Origin: Levilactobacillus cerevisiae
Lineage (GTDB): Bacteria; Bacillota; Bacilli; Lactobacillales; Lactobacillaceae
Direction of reading: 5' to 3'
Assembly (NCBI RefSeq): GCF_003946245.1
Contig: NZ_RHNN01000002.1
Location: 1-64,000 of the forward strand
Length of the DNA: 64,000 bases
Part shown: piece by piece, positions 1 through 8,880 of the stretch
How the letters are laid out: each line of letters starts with the position of its first letter
Position numbering within the stretch: the stretch's first letter is position 1
Program-made: the position numbers and the translations under genes
Notes under the pieces: model-generated
The model's database searches: none
What the model was told of the DNA's origin: nothing
What the model saw: the letters and a program-made list of their open reading frames with translations, nothing else

Positions 1-7
1 CTCAAAA

Positions 8-40
8 AAAATTGCCTAATCTCAAAGGATTAGACAATTT
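8..40. terminator. bidirectional hairpin terminator
   Basis: A stem of about 11 bp (ATTGCCTAATC against GATTAGACAAT, one mismatch) sits around a 6-nt loop, with an A run on one side and a T run on the other. It could end transcription from either side. The gene it serves on the left lies outside the window. Confidence 0.6.
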
Positions 41-121
41 TATAAATGGAATTACCAACAACAGTTGACATAGAACCCCTTTTTTGCTGGCTTGAGATGG
101 GGTGGCCGCTTCTCGGCGGAT

Positions 122-152
122 AAAAAAACTACCCAAGTGGCGGGTAGTTTTT
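122..152 (-). terminator. terminator of the 188-655 gene
   Basis: Perfect 11-bp inverted repeat AAAAACTACCC / GGGTAGTTTTT with a 7-nt loop, placed 36 bp beyond the stop codon of the minus-strand secreted-protein gene. Read on the minus strand it ends in a U run. Confidence 0.8.
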
Positions 153-187
153 GCGTGTTCTGATAGTAGTGGCTGGGAATCAATTGC

Positions 188-655
188 CTAGTGAATCGCG
201 TATTGCCACTTCTTGTAGTAATCGTAAAGTCCAGAAGATTTCATGTACTTCACGGTTTTGTCATTGTGTTTCTTGGTTCCGGTGTACCAGAAGGCATAGT
301 CATCTTGGTAGGTGTGGTAGAAGCCGAATGTCTTCCTATGTCTTTCCGTTTCGCGATAAACCAGGAGCTTTTTACCTGTCAGTGTGTTGTCATGATGCCA
401 CTTGCCGGTTTTATGTGGTCGGGAGTACCATTTTACCTGGTGCTTTTTGACGATGACTTTACTAGCACCGACCTCCTTATCCCAGTTGTACCAAGTTCCT
501 CGTGAGCGGACCGGTGTCGTGTGGGTGTACTTGATCCCAATCAAAGTTCGGGGTGATCCATAGGACTCAGCGGCGGCACTTTGTGTGGTGATTGCGACAC
601 CACTGGCTGTACTGAAGGTGACTAGGGTGCAAAGCCAGATGATTTTTTTGAGCAT
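188..655 (-). CDS. small secreted protein, paralogue of the 19103 and 19578 genes
   Basis: Predicted 155-residue exported protein. Residues 1-29 form a signal peptide (MLKK, hydrophobic core, cleavage near QSAAA-ES). The mature part is rich in Lys, His, Tyr and Trp. It begins with a G-x-P-(K/R)-x-L-x-G motif (YGSPRTLIG) also seen near the mature N terminus of the proteins at 19103-19498 and 19578-20063, so the three look like diverged paralogues. A Shine-Dalgarno sequence (AGGAGA, at 662-667) precedes the ATG. It stands alone between terminators. No catalytic motif is visible; a surface or secreted role is inferred only from the signal peptide. Confidence 0.8.
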   Translation of the reverse strand: MLKKIIWLCTLVTFSTASGVAITTQSAAAESYGSPRTLIGIKYTHTTPVRSRGTWYNWDKEVGASKVIVKKHQVKWYSRPHKTGKWHHDNTLTGKKLLVYRETERHRKTFGFYHTYQDDYAFWYTGTKKHNDKTVKYMKSSGLYDYYKKWQYAIH

Positions 656-1009
656 TGAATTCTCCTACCTTTCTATGTATGTGAAGTGTTGTGTTGTGGT
701 GGCTGAGGTCAATTGACCTGATGGGCCAACTACTTCAGGTTTGATTATACGCAGAGGGATGACACAGTGTGTCGTTGGAGAAATAATTTTGAATTTTTTG
801 GCTTGTTGTCAAAGGTTGATCTGGTACAATTTTTTGGACTCATCATCTGCATAACTTTGGGAAGTATCTGCAGGTTGTGGATTCCTTTTAATTCAGAAAT
901 AGCGAATGATTGCCGCTGGTACAGTGTTTCTATGAGGTGAGTATCTGCAGGCTATCTGCAGATTGATTTGACGTGGTTAACGTGAAGGGGGATTACTGTG
1001 ATGAACTTC
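656..1009. other. intergenic, no gene seen
   Basis: The stretch carries the ribosome-binding site of the leftward secreted-protein gene at 661-672 and presumably its promoter. A short phrase (GTATCTGCAG) occurs twice, near 870 and 942. No supported ORF or RNA gene was found. Confidence 0.4.
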
Positions 1010-1049
1010 AAAAAAATAAAAGGTGAAACCGAGACTCGGCTCACCTTTT
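1010..1049 (-). terminator. terminator of the 1093-1986 gene
   Basis: AAAAGGTGA (1018-1026) pairs with TCACCTTTT (1041-1049), and a short CCGA/TCGG stem is nested inside. On the minus strand it is followed by a U run (A run 1010-1016 on the plus strand). Confidence 0.8.
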
Positions 1050-1092
1050 ATTCAGTGCTAATTTGAAACGAGTTCCGCGAATGTGATTAATG

Positions 1093-1986
1093 TTATTGCT
1101 GAACGTTGGGAACTGGATTGCTTTCTTGGAAAATACCTTTAATCTCATCAGCCTTGTGTTGGAGTTCTGTTACCTTTTGCTTGGCCAATTTTAATCGGCC
1201 ATTTAGGTCGTTCAGCTTCTTTGCCGCGTCAGAATGAGCTTTGTCTGAATTTAAAGCGGCTGTATAAGCTGTTTTGGCTGTGTCACGCTTGCCTTCGAGC
1301 TCTTGTTTCTTGGCGGCCGTGTCCGCATTCGATAAATTACTTTCTGCTGTGTCCCAGGCCTCTTTCTTGCTTAACAAATCAGCGAATGCCGAATCATTCT
1401 TCTTTGCATCAGATTTTTCGTTTGTTAAATCTGCTACATTGGACTTTGCATCTTTCAAGTCATCAGAAACTTTTTTAACTTCTTGCTTGATTGTAGCCCA
1501 GTCCTTCACTGGTACATAATGGACGCCACCTTGACTAGTTGGCTTATCCTTATTCTTCTCAGGCTTCTTATCATCACTAACCTGAGGCTTAACCGGAGCC
1601 GGAGCAGTCTGCGTTTCCGTCGTCGTGCTCTCGTCAATGGATTGCGCATGCTTCTTCACCTTATGCGTGTAAGTCCGGGCCTTCAACCCTGCGTGGGTGG
1701 CCTTGAGCTTAAACTTCAGCTTGGTCAGGTTGTTGCTCTTCACCTTCAGCGTGAACTTGCCGTGCTTGTTGGCAGTCGTTTCTGCTTGCTCGTGGTGCTT
1801 GAGCTTCATCAACTTGACGTGGGATTGGGCCGTGGTGTAACCGGTCACCTTGTGCTTGGAGATCTTTACGTGGGTAATCTTGGCGACCGCGTGATGTGGT
1901 GTCGTCTTGGCAGCCAGGGCGCTAACTTCGCCACCGGTAACAATCGAGAGCAACGTTGCGGCGATAACAATCTTCTTCATATCCAT
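1093..1986 (-). CDS. secreted protein with Ig-like domain and coiled coil
   Basis: 297 residues. The signal peptide spans roughly residues 1-26. Residues about 35-112 form a basic, beta-rich module ending in KLKFKLKATHAGLKARTYT that resembles bacterial Ig-like (Big) repeats. An acidic, Pro/Lys-rich linker (about 118-155) follows, then a long heptad-like coiled coil (about 160-285, rich in A, K, D and E). There is no LPxTG motif or lipobox, so it is probably released or held by charge. The first ATG was chosen because an AAGGGG site lies 13 nt upstream; the internal Met (residue 3) is 6 nt farther. It is a tandem paralogue of the 2430-3257 gene, which shares the KLKFKL-x(4)-G-x-K-x-RT motif. 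A surface or scaffold role is inferred. Confidence 0.8.
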   Translation of the reverse strand: MDMKKIVIAATLLSIVTGGEVSALAAKTTPHHAVAKITHVKISKHKVTGYTTAQSHVKLMKLKHHEQAETTANKHGKFTLKVKSNNLTKLKFKLKATHAGLKARTYTHKVKKHAQSIDESTTTETQTAPAPVKPQVSDDKKPEKNKDKPTSQGGVHYVPVKDWATIKQEVKKVSDDLKDAKSNVADLTNEKSDAKKNDSAFADLLSKKEAWDTAESNLSNADTAAKKQELEGKRDTAKTAYTAALNSDKAHSDAAKKLNDLNGRLKLAKQKVTELQHKADEIKGIFQESNPVPNVQQ

Positions 1987-2429
1987 AATAAAATATAATC
2001 CCCTTTATGGTGCGTCTTGCCAACCTTTCGATTGGTTGAAGCTACTATAGCATGTGAGAGACGACCGCAAAAGAAGAGATGAAAATCAGCGAAAATGGTT
2101 CATACGATTCCCCACGTTAATCACTTATGGCGCCGGGAATCCTGGCCCCACACGTTTTCATGATAAATTTAGTAATACCCTAAAATTTTTGAAAACGACC
2201 ATTCTTGGTTACACCTTGAACCCGATAATTGCCAAATTAATAACGCAACGCAAAACAGCTCGCGGTCCCCAAACCACGGGCTGTTGGACGTCTTCTATTC
2301 GCTAGTGAGTTAAATAAAGTGTGCATATGGTGTCAGTCAGTTTGCGTTATTTATTTTGTTGGTGCAAGTTCACTAAGAAGCAGAAGAGGTGAGGCTAGAT
2401 GATCAGTGAAAGGGTGGTGCTGTCAAAGC
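1987..2429. other. intergenic between tandem paralogues
   Basis: It holds the ribosome-binding site and promoter of the 1093-1986 gene on the right-hand side of that gene. An imperfect palindrome lies near 2256-2285 (ACAGC ... GCTGT). The plus-strand ORF 2054-2305 has no ribosome-binding site and no recognisable protein features, so I do not annotate it. Confidence 0.35.
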
Positions 2430-3257
2430 TTAATAATTGATGTCTTCCGGCACGTAAGTCTTGTCCAGCGAGTACATCTCATCCATCAAGCTGCTCAGCT
2501 TCGTTCCCGCGTCATCCACCGGCTTGAGTTGGAAGAAAGCGGCGTCTCGTTCCTTTTGATTGGAAATAATCTGCCCGTTGATACTGTTGATGCGCTTGGT
2601 GGCGTCCTGGATGGCCGCTTGATCGTTGCGTCCCTTGGCGGCTGCTAAATCGTGTTCCACGACGGCGCAGTTCTCCAACAGTTTCGCATTGGCAGTCGTC
2701 AGCGCAGCAATTTTCGCCAGCACCGGTTGCATTTGCCCCTTAAGCTGCATGAACTTCGCTCTGGCCGCCGCAATTTCTGCACGCTTGGCCTTGATGGCAT
2801 CGGGACGACTCACGCCCGGCACGTCTTGGCTGCTGTAGCTAGGTTGGTGCACCGCCACTTGTGCCGAATTGCCACCCGCAGTAACCGTCCCCACGGTCGT
2901 TGCGGTCGGTGTCCTCTTCACGGCCCGTTTGATCTGCTTGTTGCTAAATGTCCGCGTCTTGTAGCCGGCCTTGGTCACGGTCAATTTGAATTTTAATTTG
3001 CTCAAGTTCTGTGACTTGACCGTGATCTTGAACTTGCCGACCTTACTGGTTTTCCCCGTTGCCAGTTTCTTCCCGTGAGCATTCACCAGTTTCACCTTAG
3101 CGTTCTTGGTGGTCTTCCCCGCCACGGTGTGCTTGGTCACCGTGACCTGTGTGAGCTGCCCGATTGTCTTGGTTTTGGCAAGAGCCCCCAGCTGTCCACC
3201 AGAAACCACCGTCAGCGTCGTTGCTACCAAAAGTAGGTGCTTGATCCCCATAGTCAT
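2430..3257 (-). CDS. secreted Ig-like/coiled-coil protein, paralogue of 1093-1986
   Basis: 275 residues. A signal peptide (about 1-27, ending LGALA-KT) is followed by one basic Ig-like module (about 35-105) with the motif KLKFKLTVTKAGYKTRTF, then a Thr/Ser linker and a coiled coil (about 155-260). The layout matches the gene at 1093-1986 on the same strand, so the pair probably arose by tandem duplication. An AAGGGGAA ribosome-binding site lies about 7 nt before the ATG. No sorting signal or enzymatic motif is visible. The function is unknown; a cell-surface structural protein is the simplest reading. Confidence 0.8.
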   Translation of the reverse strand: MTMGIKHLLLVATTLTVVSGGQLGALAKTKTIGQLTQVTVTKHTVAGKTTKNAKVKLVNAHGKKLATGKTSKVGKFKITVKSQNLSKLKFKLTVTKAGYKTRTFSNKQIKRAVKRTPTATTVGTVTAGGNSAQVAVHQPSYSSQDVPGVSRPDAIKAKRAEIAAARAKFMQLKGQMQPVLAKIAALTTANAKLLENCAVVEHDLAAAKGRNDQAAIQDATKRINSINGQIISNQKERDAAFFQLKPVDDAGTKLSSLMDEMYSLDKTYVPEDINY

Positions 3258-3443
3258 GATGTTTTCCCCTTACTCTTTAGTTTTTAGCACAATTAAATTG
3301 TGTACCATCAGTCTAGCATGAATGTCACGCAAAAAAAAGCAGAGATGAAAATCACAAACAACGATTGAGGGGCAACACTTCACTAATTCACAATTCTAGC
3401 GTAATCTGTCGTTGCTTGAAATGAAGCGATTACAGAAAAACAC

Positions 3444-3563
3444 AATTTCACAATCTCAATATTAAAAAGTTTGTGAAATTCTAGTTTTCAACACTAGAAA
3501 TAAGCGCTTTAAAACTCGTCAAAATTCATCATAGAAGCATGAACATCTAGTTTTAAACACTAG
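3444..3563. promoter_or_regulatory. cluster of palindromes upstream of the 2430-3257 gene
   Basis: An A/T-rich block. AATTTCACAA (3444-3453) is a perfect inverted repeat of TTGTGAAATT (3471-3480). Two near-identical dyads CTAGTTTT(C/A)AACACTAG occur at 3481-3497 and 3547-3563, 66 bp apart. They lie 190-306 bp before the start of the leftward secreted-protein gene and could be operator sites. The binding protein is unknown. Confidence 0.45.
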
Positions 3564-3584
3564 GTAGGTCAAAAAAGTTCACAC

Positions 3585-3634
3585 AAAAACACCCACCAAC
3601 CAGTGATCAATCCGGTTAGCGGGTGTTTTTTGGT
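3585..3634 (-). terminator. terminator of cfa
   Basis: AAAAACACCC (3585-3594) pairs with GGGTGTTTTT (3621-3630), with AACC/GGTT pairing inside. It lies just beyond the cfa stop on the minus strand and ends in U residues. Confidence 0.8.
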
Positions 3635-3666
3635 CGTGTAATCCGCGGTCACACGACTCATTTGAA

Positions 3667-4863
3667 TTAGTTTGCGACCTTGTCGTGGGTACCGTCGTAC
3701 ATGTAGTCCCGCGTCATTGGTAACATCCGGGCAGAAGGGCCCTTCGAAATCAAATACTGAATCACGTCAATATTACCAGACTTGAAGGAAGCTGCGCAAG
3801 CCTGTAAATAAAGATCCCACATCCGGACGAACTTTTCGTCAAACATTTTGGCAACTTCGTCACGGTGTTCGTTGAAGTTCTGGTCCCAGATCTCCACTGT
3901 CTTTTGGTAGTGGCGACGCAGGGGTTCCATGTCATCAATTTGTAAGCCGCTTTCGATGATGCGGGTCGTGTTTTCAACCAGTCCAGGGACGTAGCCACCG
4001 GGGAAGATCCACTTGTTTAACCAACCGTTGTTGGCGCCACCCTGTTGCCGGGTGATCCCGTGAATTAAGGCCACGCCGTCGTTCATCAAGTATTTCTGAA
4101 CGCAGTCGAAGTACTGGCCCAAGTTTTCTTGACCCACGTGCTCGAACATCCCAACGGACGTGATGTAATCCCACTGTTCGTTACCCAGCTCACGGTAGTC
4201 TTCCAACCGAACTTCGGCGACGTTTTCGAGGCCTTGGTCCTTAATTTGTTGGTTCACGTAGTCGTATTGTTCCTGGCTGAGCGTGATGCCGGTAACGTGC
4301 AGACCGTAGTCCTTAGCCGCCGTCAACATCAACGTGCCCCAGCCACAACCAATGTCGAGTAACGTTTTACCCGGTTGCGGGTTCAACTTCTTGATGATGT
4401 GGTGCACCTTGTTCATTTGCGCCGTGTAGAGCGTGTCTTCCGGCGTTTCAAAGTAGGCACAGGAGTACGTCATGGTATCATCCAACCACAAGTCGTAGAA
4501 ATTATTACCGATATCATAATGGTTCTGAACGTCGGCCTTACTTTCCTTTTCCGTGTGCTTTTGCTTAGGCAAGAAATGAATATATTTCTTATTGTGGAAG
4601 AAGCTGTCGGCGTTTTCGTAAGCGGCCGTTAGCAAATCCTCGATACTCCCATCGATTTCAATGGTGCCGTCCATGATGGCTTCTCCCAGCGCGATAGACG
4701 CGTTGCGGGAGATTTCCTTGACCGGAATGGCCTCGTGGATGGTAATCGTGATGTCAGGAGTGCCAGTCCCGTAGACATCGGAAGTGCCGTCCCAGTAATT
4801 GACGCGGACGGGGACGTTAAACGTGTGACTCAGAAACGTTTTGTAAAAAGTTTTTTCAAGCAT
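3667..4863 (-). CDS. cfa: cyclopropane-fatty-acyl-phospholipid synthase
   Basis: 398 residues, the usual family length. The enzyme adds a methylene group from S-adenosylmethionine across double bonds of acyl chains in membrane phospholipids, changing membrane properties under acid, ethanol or stationary-phase stress. The SAM-binding motif LLDIGCGWG is at residues 168-176. The family substrate-side block ([14 protein letters not shown], then MTYSCAYF) is at 115-138, and the GMFEHVG block follows. AAAGGA lies 7 nt before the ATG. The gene is monocistronic and diverges from the anchored protein at 5079; its promoter lies in 4870-5040. Confidence 0.95.
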   Translation of the reverse strand: MLEKTFYKTFLSHTFNVPVRVNYWDGTSDVYGTGTPDITITIHEAIPVKEISRNASIALGEAIMDGTIEIDGSIEDLLTAAYENADSFFHNKKYIHFLPKQKHTEKESKADVQNHYDIGNNFYDLWLDDTMTYSCAYFETPEDTLYTAQMNKVHHIIKKLNPQPGKTLLDIGCGWGTLMLTAAKDYGLHVTGITLSQEQYDYVNQQIKDQGLENVAEVRLEDYRELGNEQWDYITSVGMFEHVGQENLGQYFDCVQKYLMNDGVALIHGITRQQGGANNGWLNKWIFPGGYVPGLVENTTRIIESGLQIDDMEPLRRHYQKTVEIWDQNFNEHRDEVAKMFDEKFVRMWDLYLQACAASFKSGNIDVIQYLISKGPSARMLPMTRDYMYDGTHDKVAN

Positions 4864-5038
4864 GACAGGGTCCTTTCCGGTTTTCTTAGATTAAATTTGG
4901 ACACAAAGAAAACGAAATTTACTACGCCATTATACGCCTTTAAGGGGGTAATGGGTAAGGGGGAGACTTGATGTAAGCGGTTAACATTAATTTGCAATGA
5001 GTCCGCGGCAAAATCAGGCGCTTCCGCTGGTCTGCATG

Positions 5039-5044
5039 GTATAA
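5039..5044 (+). promoter_or_regulatory. -10 box of the 5079 gene
   Basis: TATAAT preceded by TGG (an extended -10) lies 35 bp upstream of the TTG start. No clear -35 box is seen. Confidence 0.5.
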
Positions 5045-5078
5045 TGTAAACATAACTAACCAGGCGGAGGTCTTTCAT

Positions 5079-5975
5079 TTGAAAAAGTGGGTATGGGTCG
5101 TGGCAACAATCGTGGTTGCACTGCTGATTGGTGGGTACGCGTACTCCAACCATCACGCAACAGCTAAGGAGTACCAAGCGGCAATGGCCAACGGACGCAC
5201 GGCCATTCAAAGTAAACACTACACGCAAGCGGAGAGCTATTTCCAAAATGCGCTCAAACGCCGACTGAACGACAAGCCAGCGCAACGGTATCTGACGCAG
5301 ACACAACGGTACGTGTCGGCTGAAAACGCACTGTCTGGCCGCAAATTTGCGCTGGCACAGAAGCGCTATGACACGGTTAAGGCAACCAAGAATGCCTCGA
5401 ATGTCCTCGTGACACGGGCAACGTCGAAGTCGAAATTGGTCAAAGGTATTAGCGCTAACGTTAAACAATTCAAGAAAATTTTAAAGACGGCTAACGGGCA
5501 GAATCAAGCCTTGAACTACGGCCAATCGAACACCACGTTGGATGAACTCTTCACCAATGCCAAGTTCCGCCAGAGTTATTACAAGAACCTGTACGATCAA
5601 GCACTAGCACTCCGGAAGGCTAACAATGCCGGTCAAACGGCGGCCATTTCCAGCAGCAGTAGCAGTGATGCGTCCAGTTCAGCGGCGGCTTCCAGCAGTA
5701 ATACCACGAACAGTTCGAGCGCCTCATTGACGTCATCCGAACAGTCGGCGGCCAAGAATTACTCTGGTAGCAACGAATACACCGTCACCAAGAAGCAACA
5801 AGAACTGAACGGCAAGACCATCACGGCGGCCCAAATCACCAGCGCCCGCAGCACCATCAACGCGGCGGGCGTCCAAGCAGACGCCATGAGTGATCAAGAC
5901 GTCCGGGTAGCCATGCAACAAGCCAGCAAGAAGGGCGTCTCGTTAACAAAGTACGCCCAACAATACTTGAAGTAG
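5079..5975 (+). CDS. membrane-anchored TPR-like protein with Ser-rich linker
   Basis: 298 residues with a TTG start, chosen because GGCGGAGG lies 8 nt upstream. Residues 4-22 are a hydrophobic N-terminal anchor that places the rest outside the cell. Residues about 32-100 read like two helical tetratricopeptide-type units (YQAAMANGRTAIQSKHYTQAESYF). A Ser/Ala-rich low-complexity stretch lies at about 188-220. The C-terminal 70 residues look helical (SARSTINAAGVQADAMSDQDV). It is related to hypothetical anchored proteins of lactobacilli; I do not recognise a specific function. It is divergent from cfa and monocistronic, with its own terminator at 6031. Confidence 0.8.
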   Translation: MKKWVWVVATIVVALLIGGYAYSNHHATAKEYQAAMANGRTAIQSKHYTQAESYFQNALKRRLNDKPAQRYLTQTQRYVSAENALSGRKFALAQKRYDTVKATKNASNVLVTRATSKSKLVKGISANVKQFKKILKTANGQNQALNYGQSNTTLDELFTNAKFRQSYYKNLYDQALALRKANNAGQTAAISSSSSSDASSSAAASSSNTTNSSSASLTSSEQSAAKNYSGSNEYTVTKKQQELNGKTITAAQITSARSTINAAGVQADAMSDQDVRVAMQQASKKGVSLTKYAQQYLK

Positions 5976-6030
5976 TTGCCGAGTGTGACTGACGGCGGTT
6001 CGCACAAACTGTAATTTGATAGTAATTGTC

Positions 6031-6079
6031 GAGGACGTTCCGCGTTGGCTAGTGACTGGCTGCGGGAGCGTCCTCTTTT
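6031..6079 (+). terminator. terminator of the 5079 gene
   Basis: GAGGACG (6031-6037) pairs with CGTCCTC (6069-6075), the stem is extended by TTCC/GGGA, and a TTTT tail follows. Confidence 0.8.
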
Positions 6080-6270
6080 GGTTAGGTGGGGATGGGTGTT
6101 TGGCGACTTGGTGAGCGAAATTTACTGGGAAAAGGTTTCCACGCTGGTAAGATCTCAGTTACCGTCTCAGTTGCCAGTGTATTTGCAGACGATTTCAGTG
6201 AAGTTGTCACTATCGTTCAGATAACCAATAGCCAATAACGACGAATAACGAGGGTGGGTGCACCCGTGTG

Positions 6271-6457
6271 AACCGGAGGCAGCCAGGTACGGAGCCAGCT
6301 GTGTCGGTGGTGTTGGACCGAGCGGGTTACTCGGCCCCACACCACGGGACGACTTTTGAGACGCGTGGTCTACGCGGCTTAAAAGCGAGCTGGAGGACCG
6401 TTTCTAAGGCCGCAAGCGGGCCCCACAGCAGGCGTAGTACCTGGAGGCCGCAGGTGT
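6271..6457 (+). repeat. structured intergenic repeat, copy 1
   Basis: The closing stem CCAGGTAC (6283-6290) pairs with GTACCTGG (6437-6444). The inner hairpin CTTTTGAG (6353-6360) pairs with CTTAAAAG (6378-6385). It shares GGAGGCAGCC, AGCTGTGTCGGTGGTGTT and CCCCACAGCAGGCG with copies 2, 10 and 11, while the stem bases differ between copies but still pair. The ORF running through it is not protein-like. Confidence 0.85.
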
Positions 6458-6559
6458 CCCAGCACGAGACCGTGTAACTATCCTGAAATGGGAACCGCGC
6501 CACGTAACGCAGACAGCGGTCAGCAGGAGTGTAGAAGACAGGGGCTTGTGTTGCCACGG

Positions 6560-6745
6560 AGCCGGAGGCAGCTGGGTGCGGAGCCAGCTGTGTCGGTGGT
6601 GTTGGACCGAGCGGGCTACTCGGCCCTACAGCACGGGGCGACCTTGGAGACGGGCGAACTTCACGGCTTCAAGTCGAGGTGGAAGCCCGTTCCCCAGGCT
6701 GGAACCGACCCCACAGCAGGCGTAGTACCCAGAGGCCGCAGGCGG
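6560..6745 (+). repeat. structured intergenic repeat, copy 2
   Basis: A direct tandem neighbour of copy 1, same strand, about 100 bp away. The closing stem is CTGGGTGC (6572-6579) with GTACCCAG (6725-6732), which keeps pairing while differing from copy 1. The inner hairpin is CTTGGAG (6643-6649) with CTTCAAG (6667-6673), held by G-U pairs. The conserved core CCCCACAGCAGGCG is present. Confidence 0.85.
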
Positions 6746-6827
6746 AGCAACAAACACAAACCAAACGTATTCGTAGCGAAAGAGTTCAGGAGATTAAGTA
6801 AGAAACTTTACCATTTCCAACGAATAA

Positions 6828-7010
6828 GTGGCAAAACTTGACACGAAAGGCAAGTTAGTAAACAAATCGACTAATCAGCTGATTGGCCAAATGAGTAACA
6901 GAATGGACGATTTTGGTGCTTCTAAGCCCGACCTAGCAGGACTTCACCCCAAATCAGTCGCCAAAACCGTCAAAAATTTCACGAGTCGTTTTCCAAGCTA
7001 TATTCGTTAG
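6828..7010 (+). CDS. short doubtful ORF
   Basis: 60 codons from a GTG that directly follows an in-frame TAA. The product is basic with no signal or membrane segment (it ends SRFPSYIR). No convincing ribosome-binding site precedes it. It may be a remnant of a longer gene disrupted by the neighbouring repeats, or chance. I do not recognise it. Confidence 0.2.
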   Translation: MAKLDTKGKLVNKSTNQLIGQMSNRMDDFGASKPDLAGLHPKSVAKTVKNFTSRFPSYIR

Positions 7011-7173
7011 GAGGATTTACTATATAGTTAGAATCAGAATCTACAAGGGGGGTTAGGTAACGCGACCCCCACAAATAGCGGGTGAGCACCAATCTTGGGG
7101 GATGGGGCAACCTAAACTGATTTGATTCCCGAATCGCCACAAGCTATTTCAGGGGCACGTTATCAAGAAAATT

Positions 7174-8358
7174 ATGATTATCAACAAACACATTATGCGC
7201 ACCACCAATGAGAAACAGGTTTTGCAGCAAATTGTGAATGCTGGTCCGATTTCTCGGAGCCAGATATCACGAAATCTTAGTTTGAACAAGGTTACGGTCT
7301 CGGATATTTATAGTCAGTTACTACATGAAGGGTTGATCCGTGAGGTTGGTCACGGTGTTAGTACCCGGAATGGTGGGCGAAAGCCCGTTATGGCATTACT
7401 AAACGTGGGGTATGGTTATGTCATCAGTATCAACATTTTACGGTCACGCTTCTCGATGATTACCTGTAGATTGGACGGGCGGTCGGAGAATTATGAAAGC
7501 GTCTCGACGCGTGACGTTGACTTAACCTCGGTCCTGGATATGATTGATGAACGGATTGCCAATATCATGGCGGCAAGCCCGAACCGGTTGTTGGGGATTG
7601 CCTTTGGGTTGGACGGCACAATTTACAAGAATCAGATTTTGGGCGCCTCACTGAAGGGCTTCAAGAATTTTGATTTGGCAAAATACTTCAGTGATAAATT
7701 CCAGATACCCGTTATTTTGGAAAATTTGGCTAACGAATCGGCCATTTATGAACGGGACTTTTCCGGCGAAGGCGTGTATGAAAACTTGATCTCGGTGACC
7801 ATCCGTGACCAGGTCTCCGCTGGGATTGTGACGGAGGGCCACCTGTATCGGGGGCACAACGGTGAGGCCGGTAATATCGGTAACTGTCCGTTGGCTGATC
7901 GGTATAAAGAAGATAATATGGAAGACGTCAACCACTACGTCGCAGAGGGCAACGTGCTGCAACGGATCATGGCCTACCAAAACATTGATCGAGTTGACGT
8001 CAATCGAATTCGGCGTGACTACTTGGGTCACCGGCCTGAGCTGTTGGCTATTTTGGACGAGTTTGCCTACTACCTGAGCAAGGTCTTGGGCAACCTGTCC
8101 AGCACGTTTGCGCCGGATGCCATCATCGTCAACGCGCCAATTTTGGAGCTGTTGCCGGAATTGATGGACAAGGTCCGCGACTACGTGGGCCAGTTAGACA
8201 TTTTAAGAAAAGCACCGTTACTCTTGACGAAGAACTCCAAGGAAGCAGCGTTGATGGGTGGGGCTTCGGCCATCATCCACAAGGCGTTGGCATTGGATGA
8301 CTTACAACTGACCTTCAGCAATCAGCGGTCGGCAGTCTTAGAGGGCGTCGAATCATAA
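7174..8358 (+). CDS. ROK-family transcriptional repressor
   Basis: 394 residues. The N-terminal winged helix-turn-helix is at about residues 12-65 (GPISRSQISRNLSLNKVTVSDIY), followed by a ROK sugar-kinase-like domain. This is the layout of XylR/NagC-type repressors, which sense a sugar or sugar phosphate. The family zinc site (GCGxxGCxE) is replaced by NIGNCPLADRYKEDN, so most zinc-ligand cysteines are missing, and the DxGxT phosphate motif is changed to GLDGTIYK. It is therefore probably a regulator without kinase activity. The start could be ATG 7174 or 7195; AGGGGC lies 17 nt before the first. No sugar operon adjoins it, so the ligand cannot be inferred. Confidence 0.85.
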   Translation: MIINKHIMRTTNEKQVLQQIVNAGPISRSQISRNLSLNKVTVSDIYSQLLHEGLIREVGHGVSTRNGGRKPVMALLNVGYGYVISINILRSRFSMITCRLDGRSENYESVSTRDVDLTSVLDMIDERIANIMAASPNRLLGIAFGLDGTIYKNQILGASLKGFKNFDLAKYFSDKFQIPVILENLANESAIYERDFSGEGVYENLISVTIRDQVSAGIVTEGHLYRGHNGEAGNIGNCPLADRYKEDNMEDVNHYVAEGNVLQRIMAYQNIDRVDVNRIRRDYLGHRPELLAILDEFAYYLSKVLGNLSSTFAPDAIIVNAPILELLPELMDKVRDYVGQLDILRKAPLLLTKNSKEAALMGGASAIIHKALALDDLQLTFSNQRSAVLEGVES

Positions 8359-8386
8359 AGAAAATTGATTGGGTTACCACATAGGG

Positions 8387-8424
8387 ACTCCTGTTCAGTA
8401 CAAGCTGGGCAGGAGTTTTTATTT
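8387..8424 (+). terminator. terminator of the ROK gene
   Basis: ACTCCTG (8387-8393) pairs with CAGGAGT (8410-8416), followed by TTTTATTT. Confidence 0.8.
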
Positions 8425-8458
8425 ACCAGTTTCAATTGTGTGGGGGTTACACCTTACC

Positions 8459-8625
8459 GGGTGACGAAAATAAACCGGAACGCTGTGGGCGGGCGCCTAG
8501 AGCCGAAAGGCGGTCTCTAGGCTTACTTTGAGCCGCTATGGAACGCGTCTCAAAGGTACCAATGATCTAACCGGCTAAGAACGCCGCTAAGATCATTCCC
8601 ACGACTGAGTTTGTTTTCGTCGCCC
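8459..8625 (-). repeat. structured intergenic repeat, copy 3 (long-armed form)
   Basis: The terminal arms GGGTGACGAAAA and TTTTCGTCGCCC pair over 12 bp. A GTGGG/CCCAC stem then closes three hairpins: GCCTAGAG (8495-8502) with CTCTAGGC (8515-8522), CTTTGAG (8526-8532) with CTCAAAG (8549-8555), and AATGATCT (8561-8568) with AGATCATT (8590-8597). Read on the minus strand the core CTTTGAGACGCG...CTCAAAG and CCCACAGC match the plus-strand copies. It lies between terminator 8387-8424 and the promoter of the next gene. Confidence 0.9.
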
Positions 8626-8842
8626 TCACGGCATATGTGGTCGGAACTGGCAACTAAAAACGTGTTGGTGGACAATCAATGTGTGGTTGAAGTGGGCCGG
8701 CCAGTGTTGACTACAGGCACAAGTGACTTGTAAGCGTATCCATCGCTGGTGCCATACCTACCAGTCATTACCGACCCAACCAGCTCAATTTCGCCAGTTG
8801 ACAAAAATCATCTAAACCACTAGGGAATCTGGCGAGATACGG

Positions 8843-8848
8843 TATAAT
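8843..8848 (+). promoter_or_regulatory. -10 box of the AI-2E-family gene
   Basis: TATAAT, 32 bp upstream of the GTG start at 8881. The -35 box is not obvious. Confidence 0.45.
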
Positions 8849-8880
8849 GAAGCTATTGAATGGATGGGGGAGATTCACAA

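Noticed and set aside
2054-2305. 83-codon plus-strand ORF between tandem paralogues
   Set aside because: No ribosome-binding site and no recognisable features; it lies in the promoter region of the leftward gene.
3400-3445. cre-like (CcpA) sequence TGAAGCGATTACA near 3422-3434
   Set aside because: One base short of the consensus spacing, and too far from a promoter to support.
6268-6841. Plus-strand ORFs of 69 and 117 codons over the paired repeats
   Set aside because: They follow the structured repeats; the same sequence occurs on the other strand and in other frames elsewhere, and substitutions keep base pairing rather than codons.
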